Positions 35,925-45,379 are shown, numbered from the stretch's first letter. The stretch: 64,000 nucleotides of DNA from Candidatus Villigracilis affinis (GCA_016718275.1 JADKEA010000019.1:310001-374000); one strand, 5' to 3'. Notes: a model not told the origin generated them from the letters alone. A program made the numbers and translations.

Positions 35925-37511
35925 GTGGCTCAAAAAACAACAACGCCTGGGTTTAGACAATTTTTGACCAGAATTGGCGTGCAGGCAAATGCAACCAGCA
36001 GATCCCCCCGTAAATTTTTAGGGCGGCTGGCCGATTTTCTTGCCGGGCTTAATCTATCCATCCGCGTAAAGATTTTGGTCGCCCTTTGTATCGTCATTTT
36101 TTTGATGGGAACCACCAATGTCGTCTCCATGCTGCAAGCGCTAAACTATAGCCGTCAGTACGACGCCATTATCACTAACATTACCACCGCTAACAGCATC
36201 AGTGGCAGCATCAAGCCAGATATCGATAATGAAATGTGGAAGATCGTCTCCGGGAAGGTTAAATTTTCAGAGGGAAAGCAATACGAAATCATTGACAATG
36301 TAAACGCCAAAGTTCGCTGGATGATGGACAATACCGATTCTCAACGAGCCAGGGTGAAACTGGATTTGATCCTTAGAACTTTGCAATCGCTGGAGGAATA
36401 TGTCGACCAGATGGGTGACAAGATTGCCCATAACAGCACTGCCGCAGAGAACGAGGCAGTGTTGGAGAACATCCGCTTTGCAACATCGGTGATGGAAGAA
36501 GTCGTCCAGAACTATGTGCTGTATGAAGTAAATCGTACAGAAAGCCAGTATCAATTGATGCGGGAAAGCTATGTGCGCTGGCAAATCTTTTCCATCATTT
36601 TGATCTTTAGCGCCGTGGGCTTTTCAGTGGTAGCCGCCTGGAGTTTATCCCGCAGTATTTACACACCCATAAAAAAACTGCACGATGTCACCACTACCAT
36701 CACCAAAAATGATTTGGAAGCGTTAATGACCAGTGATAATGTGGATGAAATCACCGAACTCGGTATGAGTTTCAACATTATGATCGGCAAGATCAAAGAA
36801 TTGTTGGATTCCAAGATCAAGGAACAAGAAAACCTAAAGAAAGCTGAACTGCGCGCGCTCCAGGCCCAGATCAACCCCCATTTTCTATATAACACCCTGG
36901 ATACGATCATCTGGATGGCCGAATCCAAGAAGACCGATCAGGTGGTCAAGATCGTCACTGCATTATCGAATTTCTTTCGGATCAGCTTGAGCAAAGGCAT
37001 GGATTGGATCACCATTGGCGAAGAGGTGGAACGTATCAAAAGTTACTTGACGATTCAGAAGATGCGTTATCGCGATATCCTTGATTTCAAAATAGAAGTG
37101 GATGAAGATGTCGCCGGGAACACAATCCTAAAACTCCTGCTTCAGCCGCTGGTGGAAAATGCCCTGTATCATGGCATCAAAAACAAACGTCAGCGCGGCA
37201 TGATTAACGTGCGTGCAAGGCGCAAGGGGGAGAATGAGATCCTACTTGAAGTGGAAGATGATGGCATTGGGTTTACGCCGGAAAAGCTTGCTCAATTGCG
37301 TGCCGAACTGGATGAAGATCAGAGTGATATAAAATTGGAAAGCGGTTTCGGGCTTGGCAACGTTAATAAGCGCATCAGGCTATATTATGGCGAGCCCTAT
37401 GGTCTCACCGTTCAAAGTGAATATACGAGCGGTACTTGTGTAACTTTGGTGATCCCAGCCAAAATGGAGGAAGCTCCCAACAAGGAAGACCCTGCCAACG
37501 GTCAGGATTAA
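35925..37511 (+). CDS. YesM-type sensor histidine kinase
   Basis: About 528 residues from GTG 35925, chosen because CAGGAGAAAAAC lies directly before it. Two membrane helices (ILVALCIVIFLMGTTNVVS; IFSIILIFSAVGFSVVAAW) flank a ~160-residue helical extracytoplasmic domain. A HAMP linker, the His_kinase (LytS-family) box QINPHFLYNTLDTI and an ATPase domain (NALYHGIKN, GIGFT, GFGLGN) follow. It lies 22 bases after the regulator and 35 before a binding-protein-like gene, as in sugar-sensing triads. Confidence 0.92.
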   Translation: MAQKTTTPGFRQFLTRIGVQANATSRSPRKFLGRLADFLAGLNLSIRVKILVALCIVIFLMGTTNVVSMLQALNYSRQYDAIITNITTANSISGSIKPDIDNEMWKIVSGKVKFSEGKQYEIIDNVNAKVRWMMDNTDSQRARVKLDLILRTLQSLEEYVDQMGDKIAHNSTAAENEAVLENIRFATSVMEEVVQNYVLYEVNRTESQYQLMRESYVRWQIFSIILIFSAVGFSVVAAWSLSRSIYTPIKKLHDVTTTITKNDLEALMTSDNVDEITELGMSFNIMIGKIKELLDSKIKEQENLKKAELRALQAQINPHFLYNTLDTIIWMAESKKTDQVVKIVTALSNFFRISLSKGMDWITIGEEVERIKSYLTIQKMRYRDILDFKIEVDEDVAGNTILKLLLQPLVENALYHGIKNKRQRGMINVRARRKGENEILLEVEDDGIGFTPEKLAQLRAELDEDQSDIKLESGFGLGNVNKRIRLYYGEPYGLTVQSEYTSGTCVTLVIPAKMEEAPNKEDPANGQD

Positions 37512-37545
37512 GAACCGCGGCAGAAAGATTCGAGGAGCACTTTTG

Positions 37546-38553
37546 ATGAAGATCTCACACATCCTGATTTTATGTACGCTTTTCGCCTCCAGTCTTGGAC
37601 CTGTGGCCTGTATTCAACGACCCGATTCATTATCTACCCTGCTGCCTGATTCAAATTCAAATGCCAGGCTTGAGAAAAAATATGAAGATTTGATCGTCGG
37701 TTATGCCCAACTTGGAGCTGAAAGTGAATGGCGCGCTGCAAACACCATATCCATAAAAGAAACTGCCGAACAATTGGGGGTCGAGTTGCGTTTCCTGGAT
37801 GCACAGCAAAAACAGGACAATCAGATCGAGGCAGTGCGAAAGCTCATCATCCAAAAAGTGGATATCATTGGTATCTCACCCATTGTTGAAACAGGCTGGG
37901 AGGAAGTTTTTCAGGAGGCAAAAAATGCCGGTATTCCGATCATCCTTGTGGATCGACGCGCGGATGTGCCGGAAGACTTCTATGTATCCTATCTGGGTTC
38001 CGATTTTCTTGAAGAAGGCCGCAAAGCTGCGCGGATTATGGCAGATCTGGTAAATGAGAAAGCAAGCATTGTCGAGTTGGTGGGTACGATTGGCTCTGCC
38101 CCCGCAAATGATCGTTATTTGGGTTTTCGAGAAATACTAAAAGAGTATCCCCAGATGCATATTATCGATTCGGAGTCAGGTGACTTTACCCGTGCGCGCG
38201 GCAGGGAAGTTATGGCGGCATTCCTGAAAAAGTACGGAAATGAAATTACGGCGGTGTATGCTCATAATGATGATATGGCGCTGGGAGCCATCGATGCCAT
38301 CGAAGAGTATGGACTCAACCCTGGTCAGGATATCAAGATTGTTTCCATAGATGCTGCGCGAGGCGCGTTTGAGGCGATGATCGCAGGTAAATTAAATGCC
38401 ACGGTCGAATGCAACCCCCTGCTCGGTCCACAATTTTTCGAACTTGCCCTGAAAGTGGTCAACGGCCAGCCCATCCCCAAGTGGGTACCCTCTATTGAGG
38501 GTATTTTCTTCCCTGAAGATGCCAGCGAGATTTTACCCACCCGCAAATACTAA
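37546..38553 (+). CDS. Sugar-binding lipoprotein, probable sensor partner of the kinase
   Basis: 335 residues from ATG 37546 (CGAGGAGC upstream). The signal peptide ends in a lipobox-like GPVAC (Cys near 22). The body is a two-lobed periplasmic-binding protein of the YtfQ/ribose type (VGYAQLGAESEWRAAN, GISPIVETGW, VDRRADV, YAHNDDMALGAIDA). It is clearly related to the transporter binding protein at 40017. Unlike that one it has no long Pro-rich linker, and it sits at the end of a kinase/regulator operon with a terminator after it. It therefore probably signals sugar occupancy to the kinase rather than feeding a permease (inference). Confidence 0.85.
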   Translation: MKISHILILCTLFASSLGPVACIQRPDSLSTLLPDSNSNARLEKKYEDLIVGYAQLGAESEWRAANTISIKETAEQLGVELRFLDAQQKQDNQIEAVRKLIIQKVDIIGISPIVETGWEEVFQEAKNAGIPIILVDRRADVPEDFYVSYLGSDFLEEGRKAARIMADLVNEKASIVELVGTIGSAPANDRYLGFREILKEYPQMHIIDSESGDFTRARGREVMAAFLKKYGNEITAVYAHNDDMALGAIDAIEEYGLNPGQDIKIVSIDAARGAFEAMIAGKLNATVECNPLLGPQFFELALKVVNGQPIPKWVPSIEGIFFPEDASEILPTRKY

Positions 38554-38589
38554 AAGCTGCCTAAATCGAAAGAAAATTAACTCTTTTCG

Positions 38590-38627
38590 AAAAAAATCTG
38601 CCATTCAATTGAATGGCAGATTTTTTT
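38590..38627 (+). terminator. Intrinsic terminator after the sensing operon
   Basis: AAAAAAATCTGCCATTC facing GAATGGCAGATTTTTTT with a 4-base AATT loop; both A and T tracts are present, so it can act in both directions. Confidence 0.9.
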
Positions 38628-38701
38628 ATTTGATTGAACCATAAAAAACCAACTTTTTCCTAATAAGAAACTATGGAGATTAGTACCCAAAAGGGTTATT
38701 C

Positions 38702-38726
38702 TGTTAATAACATGTTATCGATAACA
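38702..38726. promoter_or_regulatory. Overlapping palindromic operators before the second LacI gene
   Basis: TGTTATCGATAACA (38713-38726) is a perfect 14-bp LacI-type dyad with central CG. TGTTAATAACA (38702-38712) directly before it is a second, odd-centred dyad. They lie 16-40 bases upstream of the regulator start, so autoregulation is likely. Confidence 0.75.
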
Positions 38727-38741
38727 CAATAGGACAATCCC

Positions 38742-39785
38742 TTGATTCTATCTGATCGAAGAAAACGTGTCACCATTAAAGATGTAGCGCTGGCGGCGGG
38801 TGTTTCCACCCAAACGGTTTCGCGCGTGATGAACAAGTTTTCGTACGTATCTGAGAAAACGCGTCAACGGGTTGAAGCAGTGGTTGAGCAATTAGCCTAT
38901 CACCCCAGTGCCCTTGCGCGGAGCTTAAGTCAGCAGCGCAGTTTTATGTTGGGAATTGTCACATTCGGGTTGAAATATATTGGCCCATCACGCACCATCA
39001 ATGGCATCGCCGACAAAGCAGACGAACTGGGCTACATGCTCTTGATGAAGGAAATTGATAAATTTAGCACAACAAGCATAGACGAGGTAATCGATTCTTT
39101 GCTTGCCCGACAAGTGGACGGGATCTTATGGGTGGCGCCCGAGATTGGGGACAATCACAGCTGGGTTGAAGAACAGAAATCCAAAATTACCGTGCCGATA
39201 TTGTTCCTGGCTATGAAACCGCGCGATAGTATTTCGAGCGTGTCCACGGATAACTTTCAAGGCGCAGTGATGGCGGTACAGCATTTGTTGAGCTGTGGGC
39301 GGAAAAGGATCGGGCACATATCAGGTCCAGTGAGTTGGTGGGAGGCCGATGAACGCAAACGCGGCTGGCAAGAGACCCTAAATTCTGTTGGATTTGATAC
39401 TTCGGAATATCGTTGTGCGGAAGGCAACTGGTCCTCTGCCAGCGGAGAACAGGCTTTTGGTCAATTGATGCAAAAATTCCCAGATTTGGATGCTGTCTTT
39501 GTTGCCAATGACCAGATGTCCCTGGGTGTGCTGCGCGAAGCGATCCGACGGGGAATCCGCGTGCCGGAGCAGTTGGCAGTCATTGGCTTCGATAATATTC
39601 CTGAATCCGCTTATTTTTATCCTTCACTAACTACCATTTATCAAGATCTCCAGCTACTCGGTGAGCAAGCGGTCCAAATCATCGTGGAGATGATCCAGGC
39701 ACGACAGGAAAACCGGTCTGTGATGGCACGATCAAGGTTTATTCAACCCAGCCTTGTTGTTCGTGAAAGTTCGAGATGCGTTTGA
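38742..39785 (+). CDS. LacI-family transcriptional regulator
   Basis: 347 residues from TTG 38742, supported by AGGACAATCCC just upstream; no ATG fits the N-terminus. HTH: KDVALAAGVSTQTVSRVMN (about 13-31); hinge YHPSALARSLSQQ. The effector domain ends with GFDNIPESAYFYPSLTTI. It is as close to the 3820 regulator as usual family members, not a recent copy. No matching terminator separates it from the importer genes, so it may be first gene of a 38742-45379 transcript. Its operators lie just upstream. Confidence 0.9.
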   Translation: MILSDRRKRVTIKDVALAAGVSTQTVSRVMNKFSYVSEKTRQRVEAVVEQLAYHPSALARSLSQQRSFMLGIVTFGLKYIGPSRTINGIADKADELGYMLLMKEIDKFSTTSIDEVIDSLLARQVDGILWVAPEIGDNHSWVEEQKSKITVPILFLAMKPRDSISSVSTDNFQGAVMAVQHLLSCGRKRIGHISGPVSWWEADERKRGWQETLNSVGFDTSEYRCAEGNWSSASGEQAFGQLMQKFPDLDAVFVANDQMSLGVLREAIRRGIRVPEQLAVIGFDNIPESAYFYPSLTTIYQDLQLLGEQAVQIIVEMIQARQENRSVMARSRFIQPSLVVRESSRCV

Positions 39786-39842
39786 TCATATTTCGTCAAA
39801 TTGAGCAGGTGAAGATATGTGCGTGAATGAAAAGGAGGTGTA

Positions 39843-39986
39843 TTGAAAGAGATAATGAAATTAAAAAGAGAAGTGCTCGCTTATTGATTGGCGTCTCCAA
39901 GCAAGCACTTCAGGGAAAAGATGCCCATCTGAGAAAGGCACTCACCCGTGCCCCAATTATAGTGTAAGAAAACCTCCGCAAGGAGG
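39843..39986 (+). promoter_or_regulatory. Structured leader with a possible 14-codon upstream ORF
   Basis: AAGGAGGTGTA precedes a TTG (39843) that opens a 14-codon frame ending at TGA 39885-39887. The end of this frame forms the 5' arm of a hairpin (GAAGTGCT-C-GCTT facing AAGC-A-AGCACTTC, 39870-39911). Two more hairpins follow: GGCAC/GTGCC (39937-39952) and CCTCC-GCAA-GGAGG (39973-39986). The arrangement could couple leader translation to RNA folding, but no known riboswitch or attenuator was recognised. Confidence 0.4.
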
Positions 39987-40016
39987 AGCACATTGATCCA
40001 TTAAGGAGAGAAGATC

Positions 40017-41063
40017 ATGTTTAAGAAATTAGCTTTTCTGATCGTACTTGCTTCCATGATTTTGACCGCATGTCAGCCCGCAGTTGTTGCTACAGAAGCC
40101 CCTGTGGTAGATGCTCCCGCTGCAACTGAAGCCCCTGTTGAAGCTCCCGTCGCCACCGAAGCACCAGCCAAGGTTTGGACGTATGCTGATATGACCGTCG
40201 GTTTCCTACAGACTGGTTCCGAGGGTGGTTGGCGCGCTGCGAACACTGCTTCCTTTAAGGAAACTGCTGAGCAATTGGGCCTTAACCTCAAGTTCTATGA
40301 TTCACAAAATGATCTGGCCAAACAAGTTGCTGGCTTCCAACAATTCATCGAAGATCCCGAAGTTGACGTGATCATCATGTCACCTCTTGAAGTTACCGGT
40401 TGGGAACAGGTTCTGAAAGATGCTGCAGCCGCTGGCAAACCTGTCATTCTTTCAGACCGCCGCATCGACGGTTTTGAAGATCTGTATGTCACTTTCATCG
40501 GCGCCGACTTCGTTGAAGAAGGCCGCAAAGCCGGTACTGAAATGTGCAAACTGCTTGAAGGCAGTGAAAAGAAGAACGTCTGGGAATTGGTTGGTAACGT
40601 AGGTGCCGCTCCCGCCATTGACCGCGGAAAAGGTTTCCGTGAGACAGCTGAAGCATGCGGTATCACCGTAGTCAACAGCCAGACCGCTAACTGGAGCGTT
40701 GTCGAAGGCAAGCAGGTCACTGAAGCCTGGTTGAAAGAAAGCAAGGACGTCCAGGGCATCTTCGGTCAGAACGATGAAATGGCATTTGGTGCCATCGAAG
40801 CCCTCAAGGAAGCTGGTCTCGTACCCGCAGTAGATGTCAAGATCATTTCTGTAGATGCCACTGCTGGCGCTTTCCAAGCCATGCTTGACGGCACCCTGAA
40901 TGTGACCGTGGAATGCAATCCGCTGCTCGCCCCGCAGGTTTACGAAGCTGCGCTCGCTGCCCTGAATGGCGAGACACTTCCCAAGTGGATTCCCTCCCAG
41001 GAAAGTGTGTTCTACATGGTCGACCCGAATTTGAAGGATATTGCAGCTGGTCGCAAGTACTAA
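40017..41063 (+). CDS. ABC sugar importer, substrate-binding lipoprotein (YtfQ-like)
   Basis: 348 residues; AAGGAGAG precedes ATG 40017. The lipobox is I-L-T-A-C (Cys19), then a ~30-residue linker rich in Ala, Pro, Glu and Thr. The binding domain has VGFLQTGSEGGWRAANT, MSPLEVTGWEQVL, LSDRRIDG and NDEMAFGAIEA, the same framework as the sensor-like protein at 37546. The family includes galactofuranose, ribose and related sugar binders. A strong hairpin after the stop likely raises its expression over the membrane genes that follow. Confidence 0.92.
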   Translation: MFKKLAFLIVLASMILTACQPAVVATEAPVVDAPAATEAPVEAPVATEAPAKVWTYADMTVGFLQTGSEGGWRAANTASFKETAEQLGLNLKFYDSQNDLAKQVAGFQQFIEDPEVDVIIMSPLEVTGWEQVLKDAAAAGKPVILSDRRIDGFEDLYVTFIGADFVEEGRKAGTEMCKLLEGSEKKNVWELVGNVGAAPAIDRGKGFRETAEACGITVVNSQTANWSVVEGKQVTEAWLKESKDVQGIFGQNDEMAFGAIEALKEAGLVPAVDVKIISVDATAGAFQAMLDGTLNVTVECNPLLAPQVYEAALAALNGETLPKWIPSQESVFYMVDPNLKDIAAGRKY

Positions 41064-41122
41064 AATTTTGAATCTCATCTGCTAAATCTTGGGGAATTGC
41101 AGATCAGACCCAGATACATATT

Positions 41123-41156
41123 GATTGGGAAGCGAAGTTTTCTTCGCTTCCCAATC
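41123..41156 (+). terminator. Intercistronic hairpin after binding protein
   Basis: A perfect 15-bp stem GATTGGGAAGCGAAG/CTTCGCTTCCCAATC with a TTTT loop and no T-tract. It is placed 34 bases before the ATPase start, as a stabiliser or partial terminator. Confidence 0.7.
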
Positions 41157-41190
41157 GGTCAAAAATTTTATTTACAAAAGGCAGGCAGGC

Positions 41191-42714
41191 ATGTCTGAGG
41201 TAGATCAAAATATACTTAGTATGGAAGGCATCAGCAAGACCTTCCCGGGCGTGCAAGCGCTGGATGATGTAAGTTTGTCTCTCAAAAAAGGTGAGATCCT
41301 CTGCCTGGTTGGAGAAAATGGCGCGGGAAAGTCCACCTTGATGAAAGTATTAACCGGGGTGGACAAGCCCGATTCGGGCAGAATAATTTTAGATGGTAAA
41401 GAGATTCAGACGAAATCTCCACAACATGCCCAATCTCTGGGTATTAGCACCGTGTATCAGGAAGTCAATCTGTGCACCAATTTAACGGTCGCAGAAAACA
41501 TTTTGCTCGGGCGTGAGCCTCAAAAAATGAGGCGCATTGACTGGACCAAAATGAATGCATTGGCCAGCGACACCCTGAAACGCCTGCTGGGTGTCGACAT
41601 CGACGTCACGAAGTCATTGGGATCTTACACAGTGGCCATTCAGCAGATGGTGGCGATTGCGCGCGCGCTTTATATCGAATCTGCAAAAATACTCATTCTG
41701 GATGAACCCACCTCCAGTCTCGATGTTAATGAAACGGAACAACTCTTCAAGGTGATGCGCAAGTTAAAAAACGAAGGTGTGGGTATCATTTTCATCACCC
41801 ACTTTATCGGTCAGATCTACGAAATTTCTGACAGGATCACGGTCTTGCGGAATGGGAAACTGGTTGGGACTTATGAAACAAGCGCGATCACACGCGTTGG
41901 ATTAATCTCAAAAATGATCGGCCGTAGTCTGGCCGAGTTCGACGAAATGACAAAAATAAAACTGGAAAGCAGCAAGCATATTAGAAGTGAAGCGTTATTG
42001 CAAGCCAAAGAATTTGGCTTGACCGGTGCCATTCAACCCTTTAATCTGGATTTACATGCCGGGGAAGTCGTCGGCCTGGCAGGACTTCTCGGTTCGGGGC
42101 GAACGGAGACTGCCAGCATTTTGTTCGGTTCCGACAAAGCCGACACAGGTTCCATTTCGATGAACGGCTCTGTCGTTCAGGATTATTCTCCGCTAAGTTC
42201 GATCAAACGCGGTGTTGCCCTCTGCCCGGAAGATCGCAAAGCGGCAGGGATTGTAGATGACCTGTCGGTAAGAGAAAATATCATTCTTGCCATTCAAGCC
42301 AGCAAGGGTTGGTTCAAATATTTGAGTTTGCCTGAACAATATGAAATTGCAGAGAAGTATATTAAATTACTTAGTATCGCCACTCCCTCCGCAGATCAAC
42401 CCGTCAAAAACCTAAGTGGCGGGAATCAGCAAAAGGTGATTCTGGCACGCTGGCTCGCAATCAACCCACAAATACTCATTCTGGACGAACCCACACGTGG
42501 AATTGACGTAGGCACCAAAGCCGAAATCCAAAAGCTGGTGCTGTCGTTTGCAGAAGATGGCAAAGCATGCGTGTTTATTTCCTCCGAATTGGAAGAAGTG
42601 TTACGCACAAGCCATCGCATTGTAGTTTTGCGTGAACGCGAGAAAGTCGCTGAATTTTCCGGTGAGGTGGATGAGAACACGATCATCCAAGCGATTGCAG
42701 GGAGTGAAGCATGA
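41191..42714 (+). CDS. ABC sugar importer ATPase with two nucleotide-binding domains
   Basis: 507 residues from ATG 41191. First half: Walker A GENGAGKST, signature-like SYTVAIQQMVAIARAL, Walker B ILILDEPTSSLD. Second half: degenerate P-loop GLLGSGRTE, signature LSGGNQQK, Walker B ILILDEPTRGID. The fused double domain with one degenerate site is standard for RbsA/MglA/YtfR ATPases. The stop overlaps the start of the first permease (42711). Confidence 0.95.
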   Translation: MSEVDQNILSMEGISKTFPGVQALDDVSLSLKKGEILCLVGENGAGKSTLMKVLTGVDKPDSGRIILDGKEIQTKSPQHAQSLGISTVYQEVNLCTNLTVAENILLGREPQKMRRIDWTKMNALASDTLKRLLGVDIDVTKSLGSYTVAIQQMVAIARALYIESAKILILDEPTSSLDVNETEQLFKVMRKLKNEGVGIIFITHFIGQIYEISDRITVLRNGKLVGTYETSAITRVGLISKMIGRSLAEFDEMTKIKLESSKHIRSEALLQAKEFGLTGAIQPFNLDLHAGEVVGLAGLLGSGRTETASILFGSDKADTGSISMNGSVVQDYSPLSSIKRGVALCPEDRKAAGIVDDLSVRENIILAIQASKGWFKYLSLPEQYEIAEKYIKLLSIATPSADQPVKNLSGGNQQKVILARWLAINPQILILDEPTRGIDVGTKAEIQKLVLSFAEDGKACVFISSELEEVLRTSHRIVVLREREKVAEFSGEVDENTIIQAIAGSEA

Positions 42715-43778
42715 AAAAGCCTACCAAACAAACAATCACGTGGAGAAGGATCACAGAGAACAGACTCTTCTTTCCCATCGTGGCTTTAACACTGATCCTG
42801 CTCTTTGATTTTATTTTTATTCCCGGTTTCTTTGCCATTGAAAATAGAGAGGGGAACCTGCACGGAAGTCTGATCGATATCTTCCGAAATGGCTCGACAG
42901 TAATGATCCTGGCGATTGGTATGACGCTGGTCATTGCAACTGGTGGTGTGGATCTATCTGTTGGCGCAACGATGGCAATTGCCGCTTCGGTGGCGGGAAT
43001 TTTGATGAATCCATCCGCGCTAAAGAATGAAGTGTTTTTCGTTACAGATCCCAACTACACATTTCAACCGCTTTGGCTGGTAATCATCGCGGCCCTGGCC
43101 ATCTCCCTCATCTGCGGATTATGGAATGGGGTGCTGGTTGCCTATATGAGGATTCAGCCGATGGTGGCGACGTTGATCTTGATGATCTCCGGACGCGGGA
43201 TCGCACAGTTAATTACAAACGGTCTTCGGGTGCAGATCACCTACAAGCCGTATGCATTTATCGGGCAGGGCTGGGTCATATTGCCGTTTTCACTCTATCT
43301 GGTGGCCATTGTATTCGCCATCACCTGGTTCATAACTCGTAAAACCGCAATCGGCATGTTCATCGAATCAGTTGGAATCAACTTCCGCTCCAGCTATTTC
43401 AGCGGAATTGATGAGAAGAAGATCAAGTTGCTGGTTTATACATTTTGCGGTTTTTGCGCGGGCATTGCCGGTTTGGTCGCAAGCTCAAACATCAAGACAT
43501 CCGATGCGAATAACATCGGTCTCACCACAGAATTGGATGCGATCCTGGCCGTGGTGATTGGTGGAACCTCCATGGCTGGTGGGCGATTCTCCCTGCTTGC
43601 CAGTATGGTTGGAGCTTTAGTAATGCAGGCCATTACCCAATCCATGTATGCAATTGGCGTACCCGCGTTTGCTCTCCAGGCGATCAAAGCCGTGGTTGTT
43701 ATCTTTGTGATTCTGCTTTATTCAGACCAGGTCAAAGGTTTTGTACGAAAGATCAGCGCGCCGAAAAAAGAGGTTTAG
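42711..43778 (+). CDS. ABC sugar importer permease (YtfT/RbsC type)
   Basis: 355 residues, about ten helices. Typical blocks: ILAIGMTLVIATGGVDLSVG, LWNGVLVAYMRIQPMVATL and AVVIGGTSMAGGR. An insertion of about 25 residues between helices near residue 105 (LKNEVFFVTDPNYTFQ) is outward. It forms a heterodimer with the following permease, as in YtfT-YjfF. Confidence 0.93.
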   Translation: MKKPTKQTITWRRITENRLFFPIVALTLILLFDFIFIPGFFAIENREGNLHGSLIDIFRNGSTVMILAIGMTLVIATGGVDLSVGATMAIAASVAGILMNPSALKNEVFFVTDPNYTFQPLWLVIIAALAISLICGLWNGVLVAYMRIQPMVATLILMISGRGIAQLITNGLRVQITYKPYAFIGQGWVILPFSLYLVAIVFAITWFITRKTAIGMFIESVGINFRSSYFSGIDEKKIKLLVYTFCGFCAGIAGLVASSNIKTSDANNIGLTTELDAILAVVIGGTSMAGGRFSLLASMVGALVMQAITQSMYAIGVPAFALQAIKAVVVIFVILLYSDQVKGFVRKISAPKKEV

Positions 43779-43780
43779 CC

Positions 43781-45379
43781 ATGTTACGAATGCTAGGTAA
43801 TTTTTTCTCCAGGAATCGTAAGTTCATCCCATTAATGTCCACGGCTTTGCTGGCCCTGGTTGCTTATGGAATTGGCGCTTACTTTTTCGTCGGCATGCGA
43901 AACCCACAGGTGTTTTTTAATCTATTTCGAAATACTTCCTACCTCCTGATCAGCGGTATTGGGATGACCTTTGTCATTTTGACGGGCGGCATTGACCTTT
44001 CCGTCAGCGGTGTGGTGGCCCTAACAACAGTTGCCTCCGCGGTCCTCCTTCGCGAAGGTTGGAACGCCTGGGTGGTGGTTCTGCTCATGCTGGCAATGGG
44101 AATGACCCTGGGTGCGACCATGGGTAGCTTTATCACCTACCTGAAGGTTCAGCCATTTATCGCCACACTGGCAGGCATGTGGTTTGCCCGTGGAATGTGT
44201 TTCTTTATCAGCGATGATGCGGTGACCATTGACAATCCCGTTTTTCAAATCCTTGGCAAGACAAAAATATTGATCCCGGGGCTGAAAGAGTTGGCCGATC
44301 AACAGGGAACTTCAGCGCCCTATATTTCCATCCCTGTTATTGTTGCGTTTACCCTGTTGGTTATTGCAATGTTTATTGCTCACTACACTAGATTTGGCCG
44401 AACGGTTTATGCCATTGGCGGCAACGAAGGCAGGAACGAACAGTCTGCCCGTCTAATGGGTTTGCCTGTAAATCGAACCAAAATGCTGGTGTACACCTTC
44501 AATGGATTTTGCTCTGCTCTGGCTGGTCTTTCGTTTAGTTTGTTCGTTTCCTCCGGACATGGTTTGTATGCACCAGGCTTGGAATTGGAAGTCATTGCCT
44601 CGGTCGTAATGGGTGGAACCATGCTGACAGGTGGTTCCGGATACGTGTTCGGGACATTCTTCGGGGTTTTGGTTCTTGCTGTGACTCAGGCGCTGATTCA
44701 GTTCATTGGATCCCTAAGTTCCTGGTGGACAAAGATCGTCATCGGCATTCTTACGCTTACTTTTATTGGCGTTCAAACAGTATTGGCAAATCGAAAAAGT
44801 GGCAAAGTTGCTCAAACTACTCAGGCATTGGTGGCGGTCCGCCGCAGACAGCAAAGGCTTGTACTTGGAATTGGCTTGTTCGTTATCCTGGCTGGGGCAG
44901 CCATCTTCTCTGTCTCCAAATTCAGAAGCGCCTCCTCGAACCAAGCTGTAGCTGATACCCAGTGTGTCGTGGCACCATTCCGTGAAGATGAAGCCGCGAA
45001 TCTTGTGGAAGATGGTGCAGTCATCGTCTATCACCGCACAGCCGGTCCTCAATGCGTGGATGAGTTGTTTGCGATCTATCCCGATGGCCGCATTACAGGG
45101 AGTGATGGTGTCAAAAAGGTGGAGAAACAGATTGCTCCTGAAGAAGTGGAACAGTTACTCATTGCCATTAGTGTTGATCACCAATGGTTCACGAATGAGA
45201 TATACAGCACATATCTTAATCCATGCAGACAGTGTTTTGCGCACTACATCGATATTTCATACAATGGCCAGGCAAAATCTGCAACTGGCGTGGATGGCAC
45301 GACGGCAATGCCGCCAGGCTACGCATTCGCCCTGGCTGAGATTAGACCCCTGCTCCCGGAAATTAATCCTGCCCCTTAG
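43781..45379 (+). CDS. ABC sugar importer permease (YjfF type) with Cys-rich C-terminal domain
   Basis: 532 residues, about 200 longer than ordinary YjfF/RbsC permeases. Residues 1-330 are a normal permease (GIGMTFVILTGGIDLSVSG, VMGGTMLTGGSG). A linker, one extra helix (about 366-386) and a polar domain of ~140 residues follow; with the extra helix this domain should lie outside the membrane. It has four Cys, including a C-x-x-C in N-P-C-R-Q-C near residue 481. The fused domain is not part of any sugar importer I know. A thioredoxin-fold lipoprotein and a CcdA-like gene lie just downstream. Confidence 0.88.
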   Translation: MLRMLGNFFSRNRKFIPLMSTALLALVAYGIGAYFFVGMRNPQVFFNLFRNTSYLLISGIGMTFVILTGGIDLSVSGVVALTTVASAVLLREGWNAWVVVLLMLAMGMTLGATMGSFITYLKVQPFIATLAGMWFARGMCFFISDDAVTIDNPVFQILGKTKILIPGLKELADQQGTSAPYISIPVIVAFTLLVIAMFIAHYTRFGRTVYAIGGNEGRNEQSARLMGLPVNRTKMLVYTFNGFCSALAGLSFSLFVSSGHGLYAPGLELEVIASVVMGGTMLTGGSGYVFGTFFGVLVLAVTQALIQFIGSLSSWWTKIVIGILTLTFIGVQTVLANRKSGKVAQTTQALVAVRRRQQRLVLGIGLFVILAGAAIFSVSKFRSASSNQAVADTQCVVAPFREDEAANLVEDGAVIVYHRTAGPQCVDELFAIYPDGRITGSDGVKKVEKQIAPEEVEQLLIAISVDHQWFTNEIYSTYLNPCRQCFAHYIDISYNGQAKSATGVDGTTAMPPGYAFALAEIRPLLPEINPAP

